NCBI RefSeq assembly: GCF_014645555.1
Contig: NZ_BMLY01000006.1
Coordinates: 62,001-126,000 of the forward strand
From: Silvimonas amylolytica
Lineage (GTDB): Bacteria; Pseudomonadota; Gammaproteobacteria; Burkholderiales; Chitinibacteraceae
Length of the DNA: 64,000 nt
Direction: 5' to 3'
Both the position numbers and the translations under genes were made by a program. How positions within the stretch are numbered: position 1 is the stretch's first letter; every line of letters starts with the position of its first letter. A model generated the notes under the pieces. That model ran no database searches, was not told the DNA's origin, and saw only the letters and a program-made list of their open reading frames with translations. Below, piece by piece: positions 54,048 through 63,271 of this stretch.

Positions 54048-55295
54048 ATGATCATTGAAATCAAAGTCCCGCAACTGCCGGAATCCGTTGCTGAAGCCAC
54101 CTTGTTGCAATGGAAGAAAAAAGAAGGCGAAGCGGTTGCCCGTGACGAAACGCTGATCGACCTGGAAACCGATAAGGTTGTACTGGAAATCCCGGCGCCG
54201 CAGGCGGGTGTACTGGTGTCCATCGTCAAGCATGAAGGCGACAACGTGGGCAGCAACGAAGTGATCGCCACGATTGATACCGAAGCCAAGGCTGCAAGCG
54301 CGGCCCCGGCACCGGCCGCCGCACCCGCTGCACAAGTGACCGAAGACAAGAAGCGTGTGGCTGAAGCTGCACAAGCCCACGGCGTGGAAGCCTCCGCAGT
54401 CGGCTTTGGTACCGCCGTGATGCCGGCCGCCAAGAAGCTGGCTGCTGATGCTGGTGTGGATGCCAGCCAGGTGGCCGGTTCCGGCCGCGGTGGTCGCGTA
54501 CTGAAAGAAGACGTGCAAGCCGCTATTGCTTCTGGCGCCAAGCCAGCCGCAGCACCGGCACCGGCCGTTCCGGCATATGTGTTGCCGCAGGGCGATCGCC
54601 AGGAACAACGCGTGGCCATGAGCCGTCTGCGTCAGCGCGTGGCCGAGCGTCTGCTGGAATCGCAACAAACCAACGCCATCCTCACCACGTTCAATGAAGT
54701 GAACATGAAGCCGGTGATGGATCTGCGTAACAAGTACAAAGATCGCTTCGAGAAAGAACACGGCGTGAAGCTGGGCTTCATGGGTTTCTTTGTGAAGGCA
54801 GCTGTTCACGCACTGAAGAAGTATCCGATCGTGAACGCTTCGGTTGACGGTAACGAAATTGTTTACCACGGCTACTACGATATCGGCGTTGCTGTGGGCA
54901 GCCCGCGTGGTCTGGTGGTGCCGATCATCCGCAATGCGGACCAGCTCAGCCTGGCGGACATTGAGAAGACCATTGCTGACTTCGGCAAGCGTGCCCAGGA
55001 AGGCAAGCTGACTGTGGAAGAACTCACAGGCGGCACGTACACCATTTCTAACGGTGGCACCTTCGGCTCCATGATGTCGACCCCGATCATCAACCCGCCG
55101 CAATCCGCGATTTTGGGCATGCATGCCACCAAGGAACGCGCTGTGGTTGAGGATGGCCAGGTGGTCGTGCGCCCGATGATGTATCTGGCCCAGTCGTACG
55201 ATCACCGCATTATCGATGGCCGCGAAGCCGTGCTGAGTCTGGTGGCGATCAAGGAAGCGATTGAAGATCCGTCGCGTCTGATCCTGGATATTTGA
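54048..55295 (+). CDS. sucB: Dihydrolipoamide succinyltransferase (2-oxoglutarate dehydrogenase E2)
   Basis: E2 transfers the succinyl group to CoA and forms the 24-mer core. The 415-residue protein has one lipoyl domain with the lipoylated Lys in [12 protein letters not shown] (about residue 43), an Ala/Pro-rich linker, an E1/E3-binding domain ([30 protein letters not shown], about 125-155), and a catalytic domain ending in [13 protein letters not shown] with the catalytic His. GGAG precedes the ATG. Confidence 0.97.
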   Translation: MIIEIKVPQLPESVAEATLLQWKKKEGEAVARDETLIDLETDKVVLEIPAPQAGVLVSIVKHEGDNVGSNEVIATIDTEAKAASAAPAPAAAPAAQVTEDKKRVAEAAQAHGVEASAVGFGTAVMPAAKKLAADAGVDASQVAGSGRGGRVLKEDVQAAIASGAKPAAAPAPAVPAYVLPQGDRQEQRVAMSRLRQRVAERLLESQQTNAILTTFNEVNMKPVMDLRNKYKDRFEKEHGVKLGFMGFFVKAAVHALKKYPIVNASVDGNEIVYHGYYDIGVAVGSPRGLVVPIIRNADQLSLADIEKTIADFGKRAQEGKLTVEELTGGTYTISNGGTFGSMMSTPIINPPQSAILGMHATKERAVVEDGQVVVRPMMYLAQSYDHRIIDGREAVLSLVAIKEAIEDPSRLILDI

Positions 55296-55313
55296 TCTGA
55301 GGTGTGGGGAGGG

Positions 55314-55377
55314 CGGGGTGCGGTGTAACCCCCGCACTCCCTGGTGCATCACTGGTTCTGGCATGCGGGGTTACACC
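55314..55377 (+). promoter_or_regulatory. Mutually exclusive hairpins upstream of lpd
   Basis: GGTGTAACCCC-CGCA (55322-55336) can pair with TGCGGGGTTACACC (55364-55377), with one bulge. Its left strand can instead fold locally, with GTGCGG pairing with CCGCAC (55318-55337). The spacer separates sucB and lpd and may adjust lpd expression, since Lpd also serves other complexes. Confidence 0.45.
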
Positions 55378-55405
55378 TCTCCTCGCGTGCTTCACAGGTA
55401 AAAAC

Positions 55406-56839
55406 ATGGCACAACAATTTGACGTACTGGTCATTGGCGGTGGCCCCGGTGGTTACGTGGCTGCTATCCGCGCTGCGCAACTCGGTTTCAAGACTGCCTG
55501 CGTAGACGAATTCAAGAATGCCGAAGGCAAGCAAAGCCTCGGCGGCACATGCCTGAATGTGGGTTGCATCCCGTCCAAGGCACTGTTGGAGTCCTCCGAA
55601 AACTGGGAACGCGTGAACCACAAGTTCGCTGCCCATGGCATTACGGTTTCCGGCGCAAAGTTTGATGTTTCCAAGATGCTGGAACGTAAGGAAGGCATCG
55701 TCGCCAAGCTCACCGGCGGGATTGGTTTCCTGTTCAAAAAGAACAAGGTCACCAGCCTGTTTGGTCACGGCAAGCTCCTGAGCCGCAATGGCGACAAGTG
55801 GCAAGTCGAAGTCGATGAATCGGGCAAGACCGAAGTAGTTGAAGCGACTCATGTCATCATTGCTACCGGTTCCGTGCCGCGTCAGTTGCCAGGTCTGCCG
55901 GTCGATAACAAGGTGGTTCTGGATAACGTCGGCGCGCTGGCGATTCCGGATGTCCCCAAGAAGCTGGGCGTGATTGGCGCTGGCGTGATTGGCCTCGAAA
56001 TGGGTTCGGTGTGGAAGCGTCTGGGTGCTGACGTCACCATCCTCGAAGCTGCGCCGGGCTTCCTGCTGGCTGCTGATGAAGCTGTGGCCAAAGAGGCCCA
56101 GAAGATTTTCATCAAGGAACTGGGTCTGAAGATCAACACCGGCGTGAAGATCAACAGCACCAAGGCCGCAGCCAAATCGGTCAAGGTGGAATACACCGAC
56201 AACGAAGGCAAGGATCACACCGAAACCTTCGACAAACTGATTGTGTCGATCGGCCGTGTGCCCAATACCTGGAACCTGGCTGAGCAAGCTGTTGGCCTGC
56301 CGCTGGATGCCCGCGGGTTCATCGAAGTCGACGATGAATGCCGTACCAAACTGCCGAACCTGTGGGCGGTGGGTGATGTGGTGCGCGGTCCGATGCTGGC
56401 GCACAAGGCGTCGGAAGAGGGCGTTGCTGTGGCAGAACGCATTGCCGGTCAGCACCCGCATATCGACTTCAACACCGTGCCGTGGGTGATCTACACCAGC
56501 CCGGAAATGGCCTGGGTAGGCAAGACCGAACAACAACTCAAGGCCGAAGGCGTTGAATACCGTAAAGGCCAGTTCCCGTTTGGCCCCAACGGCCGCGCAC
56601 TGGGTCTGGGCGAGACTGCCGGCTTTGTCAAAATGCTGGCAGATGCCAAAACCGATCGCATCCTGGGCGTGCACATCATCGGCCCGTTTGCCTCGGAACT
56701 GATTACCGAAGCCGTGGTAGCCATGGAATTCAATGCTTCATCTGAAGACCTGGCCCGCATTGTTCACGCGCACCCGTCCCTCTCCGAGGCCGTTCATGAA
56801 GCGGCGCTGGGTGTCGACAAGCGCGGTTTGCATTCGTAA
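55406..56839 (+). CDS. lpdA: Dihydrolipoamide dehydrogenase (E3)
   Basis: E3 reoxidises dihydrolipoamide and passes electrons to NAD. The 477-residue protein begins [23 protein letters not shown] and has the redox disulfide [16 protein letters not shown], the NAD-binding [16 protein letters not shown], the FAD motif [15 protein letters not shown] and the C-terminal catalytic His-Glu in [16 protein letters not shown] 55406 is set by homology. Its position in the suc cluster points to the 2-oxoglutarate complex; it may also serve glycine cleavage or pyruvate dehydrogenase. Confidence 0.97.
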   Translation: MAQQFDVLVIGGGPGGYVAAIRAAQLGFKTACVDEFKNAEGKQSLGGTCLNVGCIPSKALLESSENWERVNHKFAAHGITVSGAKFDVSKMLERKEGIVAKLTGGIGFLFKKNKVTSLFGHGKLLSRNGDKWQVEVDESGKTEVVEATHVIIATGSVPRQLPGLPVDNKVVLDNVGALAIPDVPKKLGVIGAGVIGLEMGSVWKRLGADVTILEAAPGFLLAADEAVAKEAQKIFIKELGLKINTGVKINSTKAAAKSVKVEYTDNEGKDHTETFDKLIVSIGRVPNTWNLAEQAVGLPLDARGFIEVDDECRTKLPNLWAVGDVVRGPMLAHKASEEGVAVAERIAGQHPHIDFNTVPWVIYTSPEMAWVGKTEQQLKAEGVEYRKGQFPFGPNGRALGLGETAGFVKMLADAKTDRILGVHIIGPFASELITEAVVAMEFNASSEDLARIVHAHPSLSEAVHEAALGVDKRGLHS

Positions 56840-56845
56840 TTGCGC

Positions 56846-56876
56846 GTGAGGCTGGCGGGATGACCGCAAGCCTCAC
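56846..56876 (+). repeat. Hairpin between lpd and sucC
   Basis: GTGAGGCT pairs with AGCCTCAC, and inside GCGG pairs with CCGC around a 5-base loop, broken only by one G-A mismatch. It directly precedes intergenic repeat copy B. Confidence 0.6.
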
Positions 56877-56890
56877 CCCTTACTCCTCAC
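56877..56890 (+). repeat. Intergenic repeat copy B (CCCTTACTCCTCAC)
   Basis: This is an exact copy of the 14 bases found at 22068-22081 before livH. Both copies stand 12-16 bases upstream of a start codon and next to GTGAGG/CCTCAC inverted repeats, suggesting a dispersed intergenic repeat family. Confidence 0.6.
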
Positions 56891-56902
56891 AAGGATTTAC
56901 CC

Positions 56903-58072
56903 ATGAATCTGCATGAATACCAGGCCAAGGAACTGCTGGCCAAATACGGTCTGCCGGTACAACGCGGCATTCTGGCGGACAGCGCAGAAGCTGCTGCCGC
57001 TGCCTACGACCAGCTCGGCGGCAAGTTTGCCGTGGTGAAGGCGCAAGTCCATGCTGGCGGTCGCGGCAAGGCTGGTGGCGTGAAAGTGGTGAAGAGCCGC
57101 GAAGAAGCCGCTGAAATCGCCAAAACCCTGATCGGTACCAACCTGGTGACCTACCAGACCGACGCGGCTGGCCAACCGGTTCACAGCGTGCTGGTGTGTG
57201 AAGACATGTACCCGGTACAGCGCGAACTGTATCTGGGCGCTGTGGTGGACCGTGGTTCGCAACGCGTTGTGTTCATGGTTTCCACCGAAGGTGGCGTGGA
57301 AATCGAGAAGGTTGCAGAAGAAACCCCGGAAAAGATCATCAAGATTGAAGTGAACCCGCTGACCGGCATGCAACCGTTCCAGGCACGTGACGCCGCGTTT
57401 GCGCTGGGTCTGGCCGGTGCTCAGGTGAAGTCCTTCGAAAAACTGATGCTGGGTGCGTATCAAGCGTTTGTTGAGAACGACTTTGCCCTGTTTGAAGTGA
57501 ACCCGCTGGCCTTGCGTGAAAACGGCGAACTGGCTTGCGTTGACGGCAAAATCAACCTGGACTCCAACGCACTGTTCCGTCACCCGGACCTCCTGGCCCA
57601 GCGCGACAAGTCGCAAGAGAACGAGCGTGAAGTAAAGGCCTCCGAGTTCGAACTGAACTACGTGGCACTGGAAGGCAATATCGGTTGTATGGTGAACGGC
57701 GCCGGTCTGGCGATGGCCACCATGGACATCATCAAGCTCAAGGGTGGCCAGCCGGCCAACTTCCTGGATGTGGGCGGCGGCGCAACCAAAGAGCGCGTGA
57801 TCGAAGCGTTCAAGCTGATTCTGGCTGATACCTCGGTGAAGGGCGTGCTGATCAACATCTTCGGCGGTATCGTCCGCTGCGACATGATTGCTGAAGCCAT
57901 TATCGCTGCCGTGAAGGAAGTGAACGTGACCGTGCCGGTCGTGGTTCGTCTGGAAGGCAACAACGCAGAGCTGGGCGCAAAGATTCTGGATGAATCCGGT
58001 CTGAAGCTGACTTCCGCCCAGGGCCTGAACGATGCGGCAGAGAAGATCGTCGCCGCCGTGGCTGCCCTCTAA
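56903..58072 (+). CDS. sucC: Succinyl-CoA synthetase, beta subunit
   Basis: SucC carries the nucleotide-binding ATP-grasp domain of succinyl-CoA synthetase. The 389-residue protein starts [18 protein letters not shown], with [19 protein letters not shown] and, near the C-terminus, [21 protein letters not shown] and [17 protein letters not shown] for succinate/CoA-side binding. AAGGA precedes the ATG. sucD follows after 26 bases. Confidence 0.98.
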   Translation: MNLHEYQAKELLAKYGLPVQRGILADSAEAAAAAYDQLGGKFAVVKAQVHAGGRGKAGGVKVVKSREEAAEIAKTLIGTNLVTYQTDAAGQPVHSVLVCEDMYPVQRELYLGAVVDRGSQRVVFMVSTEGGVEIEKVAEETPEKIIKIEVNPLTGMQPFQARDAAFALGLAGAQVKSFEKLMLGAYQAFVENDFALFEVNPLALRENGELACVDGKINLDSNALFRHPDLLAQRDKSQENEREVKASEFELNYVALEGNIGCMVNGAGLAMATMDIIKLKGGQPANFLDVGGGATKERVIEAFKLILADTSVKGVLINIFGGIVRCDMIAEAIIAAVKEVNVTVPVVVRLEGNNAELGAKILDESGLKLTSAQGLNDAAEKIVAAVAAL

Positions 58073-58098
58073 TACCGCACGCGTAAAAGGATTCTGAA

Positions 58099-58986
58099 AT
58101 GAGCGTTCTTGTAAATAAAGATACGAAAGTGCTGGTGCAGGGTTTCACCGGCAAGAATGGTACCTTCCACGCTGAACAAGCGCTGAAGGTTGGCACCAAG
58201 GTGGTTGGTGGCGTGACCCCGGGCAAGGGTGGTTCTGAGCATCTGGGCCTGCCGGTGTTCAACACGATGAAAGACGCCGTACGCCAGACCCAGGCTGATG
58301 CCTCCGTCATTTACGTACCGGCAGCCTTTGCCAAGGATTCCATCCTGGAAGCCCTGGACAGCGGCGTGAAGCTGATCGTGTGTATCACTGAAGGCGTGCC
58401 GACACTGGACATGCTGTACGTGAAAAAGGCCGTGGATGAAGCCGGCGTGCGCCTGATCGGCCCGAACTGCCCTGGCGTGATCACCCCGGGCGAGTGCAAG
58501 ATCGGCATCATGCCGTGGCACATCCACAACCCGGGCCGTATCGGTATTGTCAGCCGTTCTGGCACGCTGACCTATGAAGCCGTGGCGCAAACCACCGCGC
58601 TGGGTCTGGGCCAGTCCACATGTATCGGTATCGGCGGCGACCCGATCCCGGGTACCAGCCATATCGACGCCCTGAAGCTGTTCCAGGACGATCCGGATAC
58701 CGACGCCATCATCATGATCGGTGAAATTGGTGGTTCTGCTGAAGAAGAAGCCGCCGAATTTGCCCGTCAATACGTGACCAAGCCGGTGGTGGGTTACATC
58801 GCCGGTGTGACTGCCCCGAAGGGCAAGCGCATGGGCCACGCTGGCGCCATCATCTCTGGTGGCAAGGGGACGGCCGAAGAGAAGTTCAAGGCTTTCGAGA
58901 AGGCTGGCATTGCGTACACCCGCAGCCCGGCTGAAATCGGCAAGACCATGCATGAACTGTTGAAGTCCAAAGGTATGATCAAGTAA
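58099..58986 (+). CDS. sucD: Succinyl-CoA synthetase, alpha subunit
   Basis: SucD binds CoA and is phosphorylated on an active-site histidine, His247 of the E. coli sequence, matched by [14 protein letters not shown] here. The 295-residue protein also shows [17 protein letters not shown] and [21 protein letters not shown]. It ends the TCA cluster, and a strong terminator follows 14 bases later. Confidence 0.98.
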   Translation: MSVLVNKDTKVLVQGFTGKNGTFHAEQALKVGTKVVGGVTPGKGGSEHLGLPVFNTMKDAVRQTQADASVIYVPAAFAKDSILEALDSGVKLIVCITEGVPTLDMLYVKKAVDEAGVRLIGPNCPGVITPGECKIGIMPWHIHNPGRIGIVSRSGTLTYEAVAQTTALGLGQSTCIGIGGDPIPGTSHIDALKLFQDDPDTDAIIMIGEIGGSAEEEAAEFARQYVTKPVVGYIAGVTAPKGKRMGHAGAIISGGKGTAEEKFKAFEKAGIAYTRSPAEIGKTMHELLKSKGMIK

Positions 58987-59000
58987 TTGGTCTGATGCCG

Positions 59001-59038
59001 GACACAAAAAAGCCCGCTCTTGCGGGCTTTTTTGTGTC
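59001..59038. terminator. Strong bidirectional terminator of the TCA cluster
   Basis: GACACAAAAAAGCCCGC / GCGGGCTTTTTTGTGTC form a 17-bp perfect stem with a 4-base loop. It separates sucD from the convergent metalloprotease gene and has T-runs in both directions. Confidence 0.95.
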
Positions 59039-59047
59039 CCACCGAGC

Positions 59048-59797
59048 TTACTTGCCTGATGCGATCCGGCTCTGAACATGTTTGGCGCGATCGGCAGAGG
59101 CGGGGTGCGAACTCATGATACTGCTCTGGCCGCCGTCCAGTTTCGCCAGCTTCTGAAAGCTGCTGACCAGTGCCTGCGGGTTGTATCCCTTGCTCTTCAG
59201 AAGGTCGAACGAGTAGTCATCCGCCTGACTTTCCTGTTTTTGCGAGAACTGGGCATTGACCAGTTGCTCGCCCAGATCAGCCAGTTGAGATTTACTTAAA
59301 GCACCCACGGTGCCACCGACCGAGCCCGCTGCACCGCGGGCAGCGCTGACGCTATAGGCCACTTGAGCCGCCTTCTTGGTGTGCCCCAGCGCGACGTGGC
59401 CAATTTCGTGGCCGAGGACGGCGCGGACTTCGTCATCGGTCATCAAATCCATCAGGCCGCTATAAACCCGCACGCAGCCATTGGCCATCGCCCAGGCGTT
59501 GACGTCCTTGGTGAGGTAAACCTTGAAGTTCAGCGGCGCGCCATTCACGCTGGTGGGCAAGCCCTGGCTAACGGTGGCAAGGCGCTTTACATATGTGCTG
59601 CTGGCCGGGGCGATCTGGTTCTTGCTGTCCTGATCCTGGCAAGAGGCCACAGACAGTTGCTGGACGTCGCTATCGGTCAGCATGGCCGCTTGAGCGGCAG
59701 TTGCACCTGATTGCATAAGCGCGTTGGTATCCATATTGGCGCAGCCGCCCAACAGCAGGGCAGCAACGAGGGCAGGGGCATAGCGGCGGTGTGTCAT
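59048..59797 (-). CDS. M48-family metalloprotease, outer-membrane lipoprotein (LoiP/YcaL-like)
   Basis: This is a 249-residue lipoprotein with a signal ending in LLLGGC (Cys19 lipidated) and the zinc-protease motif HEIGH at residues 130-134. The third ligand Glu is in QKQESQADDYSFDLL. The size and Ser/Ala-rich body fit the LoiP/YcaL group of periplasmic quality-control proteases. ATG 59797 is used because the lipobox then lies at the right distance; the frame is open further upstream. It stands alone, convergent with sucD. Confidence 0.88.
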   Translation of the reverse strand: MTHRRYAPALVAALLLGGCANMDTNALMQSGATAAQAAMLTDSDVQQLSVASCQDQDSKNQIAPASSTYVKRLATVSQGLPTSVNGAPLNFKVYLTKDVNAWAMANGCVRVYSGLMDLMTDDEVRAVLGHEIGHVALGHTKKAAQVAYSVSAARGAAGSVGGTVGALSKSQLADLGEQLVNAQFSQKQESQADDYSFDLLKSKGYNPQALVSSFQKLAKLDGGQSSIMSSHPASADRAKHVQSRIASGK

Positions 59798-60173
59798 GTG
59801 CAGTTTCCTTATATTGAGCCGGATTGGCATCTTACGGTGAGTTTTGATTGTCACTTGCTGTAGCAAATTTTCCTACCGGGCTTTCCGCAACTAACGCGTA
59901 GTCGTTTGATTTTTTGTAGGTTTTTGTCAGTGATTGAAGGGCTTGCCGAAAGTCCGGTGGATTTTTGTATCAGGGTGCAGGCCAGGCCAGGCCATTGCGC
60001 GTTTAATGGCCGCCCCGAACCCGGCTGTATCTTGATGACCTTGCTGTTGCAAAAATGTACTGACCGCCAGGTGGCTACGGAACGACCAGCCTACCGTTCG
60101 TCTTTGCGCCTTGTTTGCGCATGGTTTGTCCTGTGGGCTGCGGTAGATGTTTGTTTTTGGCAATTACTTACAC

Positions 60174-60185
60174 ATTTGCGCAAAT
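60174..60185. promoter_or_regulatory. Perfect palindrome ATTTGCGCAAAT
   Basis: This 12-bp palindrome shares the TTTGCGCAAA core with the flanks of the two downstream LacI-type operators (GCGCAAACGTTTGC), but lacks their CG centre. It may be an auxiliary site. Confidence 0.35.
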
Positions 60186-60392
60186 TTTATCTTTGAAAAT
60201 CACGAAAAAACAATCAGTTGTCATTGCTGTGATTCTCAAATGTCATAACTTTGTTTGTCAGGAAAATCCAGAAATATGCACCAACATGGTGATTTTATGG
60301 CAGAAACGGCTGAGGAAATCGCACTTGGTTAGTGCGTTGCAATACGAAATGCAGTTGACGACAGCGGGTGAAATGAACGTAAATTGTAGTGC

Positions 60393-60404
60393 GCAAACGT
60401 TTGC
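60393..60404. promoter_or_regulatory. LacI/RbsR-type operator 1
   Basis: GCAAACGTTTGC is a perfect palindrome with the central CG typical of LacI-family operators. The shared 15-base block GCGCAAACGTTTGCT recurs 72 bases downstream. Confidence 0.8.
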
Positions 60405-60464
60405 TACATACGGTACTGCCAGTCCGTATCCGATAAAACTTGCGCATGTTTTTTATCTGTTTGC

Positions 60465-60476
60465 GCAAACGTTTGC
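60465..60476. promoter_or_regulatory. LacI/RbsR-type operator 2
   Basis: This is the second exact GCAAACGTTTGC, 58 bases before the rbsB start. The 72-bp spacing to operator 1 is close to seven helical turns, which suits DNA looping by a tetrameric repressor over the promoter between them. Confidence 0.8.
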
Positions 60477-60534
60477 TTGATCGAAAACCAATTCAAATCA
60501 CGCGTAGTACATATCGATGATGAGGAGTCCCAGC

Positions 60535-61488
60535 ATGAAACATAATTTCCGTCGTCTGGCCGCGATGACTATTGCAGTTACCGTTGCTGCCGTGTTGCCG
60601 ATTTCCAGCGCTTACGCCGCTGATGCGCACAAGCCCAAGGTGGCGCTGGTGATGAAATCTTTGGCTAACGAGTTCTTCCTGACCATGGAAAACGGGGCGA
60701 AGGATTATCAGAAAGCCAATGCCGCCCAGTTCGACCTGATCACCAACGGGATCAAGGACGAGACCGATACCGCCAACCAGATTCGTATCGTCGAGCAGAT
60801 GATCGTCTCCAAGGTCGATGCCATCGTGATCGCCCCGGCGGATTCCAAAGCCCTGGTGCCCGTGGTGAAGAAGGCCGTTGATGCCGGCATTATTGTTGTG
60901 AACATCGACAACAAGCTCGACAACGATGTGCTTAAGTCCAAGAACCTGAATGTGCCGTTTGTAGGCCCGAATAACCGCGCGGGTGCCAAGCAAGTGGGCG
61001 ACTACCTGGCCAAGAAGCTCAAGGCGGGCGATGAAGTCGGTATCCTGGAAGGTGTGTCGACCACCACGAACGCTCAGCAACGTACCGCTGGTTTCAAGGA
61101 TGCGATGACCACTGTGGGTGCCAAGATTGATTCCGTGCAATCGGCCGAGTGGGAAATCGACAAGGGCAATAGCGTTGCCGCTGCCATGCTGAACGAATAC
61201 CCGAACATCAAGGCGCTGCTGGCTGGTAACGACAACATGGCCATTGGTGCTGTGTCTGCCGTGCGCGCTGCAGGCAAGCAAGGCAAGGTGATCATCGTTG
61301 GTTATGACAACATCAACGCCATCAAGCCGATGCTGGCCGATGGCCGCGTACTGGCCACTGCGGATCAGTTTGCTGCCAAGCAAGCTGTTTTCGGTATTGA
61401 TGTTGCCCTGAAGGCGATCAAGGATCACAAGAAACAAGCTGATCTGGCTGGCGCGGTAGAAACGCCGGTGCAACTGATTACCAAGTAA
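60535..61488 (+). CDS. rbsB: Ribose-type sugar ABC transporter substrate-binding protein
   Basis: This is a 317-residue periplasmic binding protein. Its signal peptide is cleaved after SSAYA (about residue 28). The mature protein starts with KPKVALVMKSLANEFFLTMENGAKDY, the pattern of RbsB and related sugar-binding proteins, and the hinge/ligand segments (DAIVIAPADSKALVP, NIDNKLDN, GNDNMAIGAV, VGYDNINAIKPML) are intact. ATG 60535 has GAGGAG upstream. Ribose is likely given the operon type, but other pentoses or hexoses are possible. Confidence 0.88.
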   Translation: MKHNFRRLAAMTIAVTVAAVLPISSAYAADAHKPKVALVMKSLANEFFLTMENGAKDYQKANAAQFDLITNGIKDETDTANQIRIVEQMIVSKVDAIVIAPADSKALVPVVKKAVDAGIIVVNIDNKLDNDVLKSKNLNVPFVGPNNRAGAKQVGDYLAKKLKAGDEVGILEGVSTTTNAQQRTAGFKDAMTTVGAKIDSVQSAEWEIDKGNSVAAAMLNEYPNIKALLAGNDNMAIGAVSAVRAAGKQGKVIIVGYDNINAIKPMLADGRVLATADQFAAKQAVFGIDVALKAIKDHKKQADLAGAVETPVQLITK

Positions 61489-61542
61489 TCAAGCAAGACC
61501 ATCACGGAGCGGCTGGTGTGATCACTGGCTGTTCAAGGCAAG

Positions 61543-61574
61543 CCGGGCGCGCGGTCCCCATGCTGCGCGCCCGG
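61543..61574 (+). terminator. GC-rich hairpin between rbsB and rbsA
   Basis: CCGGGCGCGC / GCGCGCCCGG form a 10-bp perfect stem with a 12-base loop and no T-run. It probably protects the rbsB message from 3' decay or causes partial termination, giving excess binding protein over ATPase. A smaller CTGGC / GCCAG hairpin follows near 61601. Confidence 0.5.
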
Positions 61575-61643
61575 AGCCAAACCCGATCCGGTGCCACGGT
61601 GCTGGCAAGCCAGCAGGGTTCTGGCTCATAACAGGACAAGATC

Positions 61644-63194
61644 ATGTCGTCTGATCGTGAAATCATGGCAGTAACAGGTGTTGGCAAGGATTACGCCACC
61701 ACCGTGCTGGCCGATGTCAGCTTGCAGCTGTTTGCAGGCGAAGTACTGGCGCTGACGGGCGAAAACGGCGCGGGCAAAAGTACGCTTTCCAAGATTATTG
61801 GCGGGCTGGTAACGCCCACACATGGCCAGATGAACTATCTGGGCCAGCCGTATGCCCCGCAAAGCCGCACTGCAGCTGAAGACGCCGGTGTACGTATGGT
61901 GATGCAGGAACTCAACCTGCTGCCCACTTTGTCGGTGGCAGAAAACCTGTTCCTGAACAAATTACCGCGCAAGGCCGGCTGGATTTCCCGTCGGCAGTTG
62001 CGCGAAGATGCCCGTCGCGCCATGGCGAAGGTCGGGCTCGATAGCATTGATCCAGATACGCTGGTAGGTGATCTGGGGATTGGTCATCAGCAAATGGTGG
62101 AAATCGCCCGCAACCTGATTGGCGAATGCCGCGTGCTGATCCTGGATGAACCCACCGCCATGCTGACCGCGCGGGAGGTGGATCTGTTGTTTGACCAGAT
62201 CGCCATCCTGAAAGCGCGTGGTGTGGCGCTGGTGTATATCTCGCACCGCCTCGAAGAACTGGCCCGCATTGCCGACCGCATTGCCGTGCTGCGCGATGGC
62301 CGTCTGGTCTGTGCCGATGACATCAACCGCTACACCAGCGATGAACTGGTGACCTTGATGGTCGGCCGCGAGCTGGGCGAGAAGATCGACTTTGGCGTTC
62401 GCAATATTGGCGCGCCGATGCTGGCGGTGCAGGGGATGCGCCGCGGCAATGTAGTCCGCGATGTCTCGCTGGAAGTGCGTAGTGGTGAAATCTTTGGCAT
62501 CAGCGGGTTGATCGGCGCTGGCCGTACCGAGTTGATGCGCTTGATCTACGGCGCAGACAAGGCCGATGCAGGCACGATCCAGATCGGTAACCCGTTGCGC
62601 ACCGTCACTATCAACTCGCCGGTCGATGCCGTGCGTGAAGGCATTGCGCTGATTACCGAAGACCGCAAAGGCGAAGGGCTGCTGTTACCCCAGTCGATTG
62701 CCGCGAATGTGTCGCTGGGCAATATGGATGCAGTCTCGAAGCATGGGATCATCGACAACCAGAAAGAAACGGCCCTGGCACAGCGCCAGATTGCTGCCAT
62801 GCGTATTCGTACTTCCGGTGCAGCACAGGCAGTCCAGGAACTCTCTGGCGGTAACCAGCAGAAGGTGGTGATCGGCCGCTGGCTGGAACGCGACTGTGAC
62901 GTACTGCTATTTGATGAGCCCACGCGCGGGATCGACATCGGCGCCAAGTTCGATATCTACGCCTTGTTTGGCGAACTGGCCCGTAAGGGCAAGGCGTTAG
63001 TGGTGGTCTCGAGTGACTTGCGTGAACTCATGCTGATTTGTGATCGCATTGCCGTGCTCTCTGCCGGCAAAGTCACCGGCACGTTCGAACGCGATACATG
63101 GACGCAAGACGCCATCCTCGCCGCGGCATTTGCCGGTTACCAGACACGCGACCGGATGCTGGCGGATGGCCATGCCGAACCCGCCAGCGCATAA
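61644..63194 (+). CDS. rbsA: Ribose-type sugar ABC transporter ATP-binding protein (tandem ATPase)
   Basis: RbsA energises carbohydrate uptake with two fused ATPase domains, 516 residues. Domain 1 has Walker A GENGAGKST (about residues 40-48), VMQELNLLPTLSVAENLFL and Walker B LILDEPTAML. Domain 2 has the degenerate Walker A GLIGAGRTELMRL usual for this family, signature LSGGNQQKVVIGRWL and Walker B LLFDEPTRGIDIGAK. ATG 61644 has AACAGGACA upstream. rbsC follows after 77 bases. Confidence 0.92.
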   Translation: MSSDREIMAVTGVGKDYATTVLADVSLQLFAGEVLALTGENGAGKSTLSKIIGGLVTPTHGQMNYLGQPYAPQSRTAAEDAGVRMVMQELNLLPTLSVAENLFLNKLPRKAGWISRRQLREDARRAMAKVGLDSIDPDTLVGDLGIGHQQMVEIARNLIGECRVLILDEPTAMLTAREVDLLFDQIAILKARGVALVYISHRLEELARIADRIAVLRDGRLVCADDINRYTSDELVTLMVGRELGEKIDFGVRNIGAPMLAVQGMRRGNVVRDVSLEVRSGEIFGISGLIGAGRTELMRLIYGADKADAGTIQIGNPLRTVTINSPVDAVREGIALITEDRKGEGLLLPQSIAANVSLGNMDAVSKHGIIDNQKETALAQRQIAAMRIRTSGAAQAVQELSGGNQQKVVIGRWLERDCDVLLFDEPTRGIDIGAKFDIYALFGELARKGKALVVVSSDLRELMLICDRIAVLSAGKVTGTFERDTWTQDAILAAAFAGYQTRDRMLADGHAEPASA

Positions 63195-63271
63195 CGCTTC
63201 AATACAACAACCACATTGCAAAACCAGGATGCAGACCACGCAGACACTGCGTGGTGACAGGAGTGGATTAA

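Larger units (their letters stand above)
59798..60534. other. Long AT-rich control region upstream of the ribose-type operon
   Basis: These 737 bases contain no convincing gene; open frames at 59906-60196 and 60115-60480 lack support, and the second runs through the operators. The left end holds the metalloprotease promoter, with nothing clear to assign. Further right are the palindrome at 60174 and two identical LacI-type operators at 60393 and 60465 that bracket the likely rbsB promoter. Confidence 0.6.

Noticed and set aside
53934-55364. 476-codon minus-strand open frame opposite sucB
   Set aside because: It lies opposite a clear E2 gene; composition is that of a reverse-strand shadow.
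60115-60480. 121-codon open frame upstream of rbsB
   Set aside because: It contains both LacI-type operators and ends in them, with no sensible protein features.
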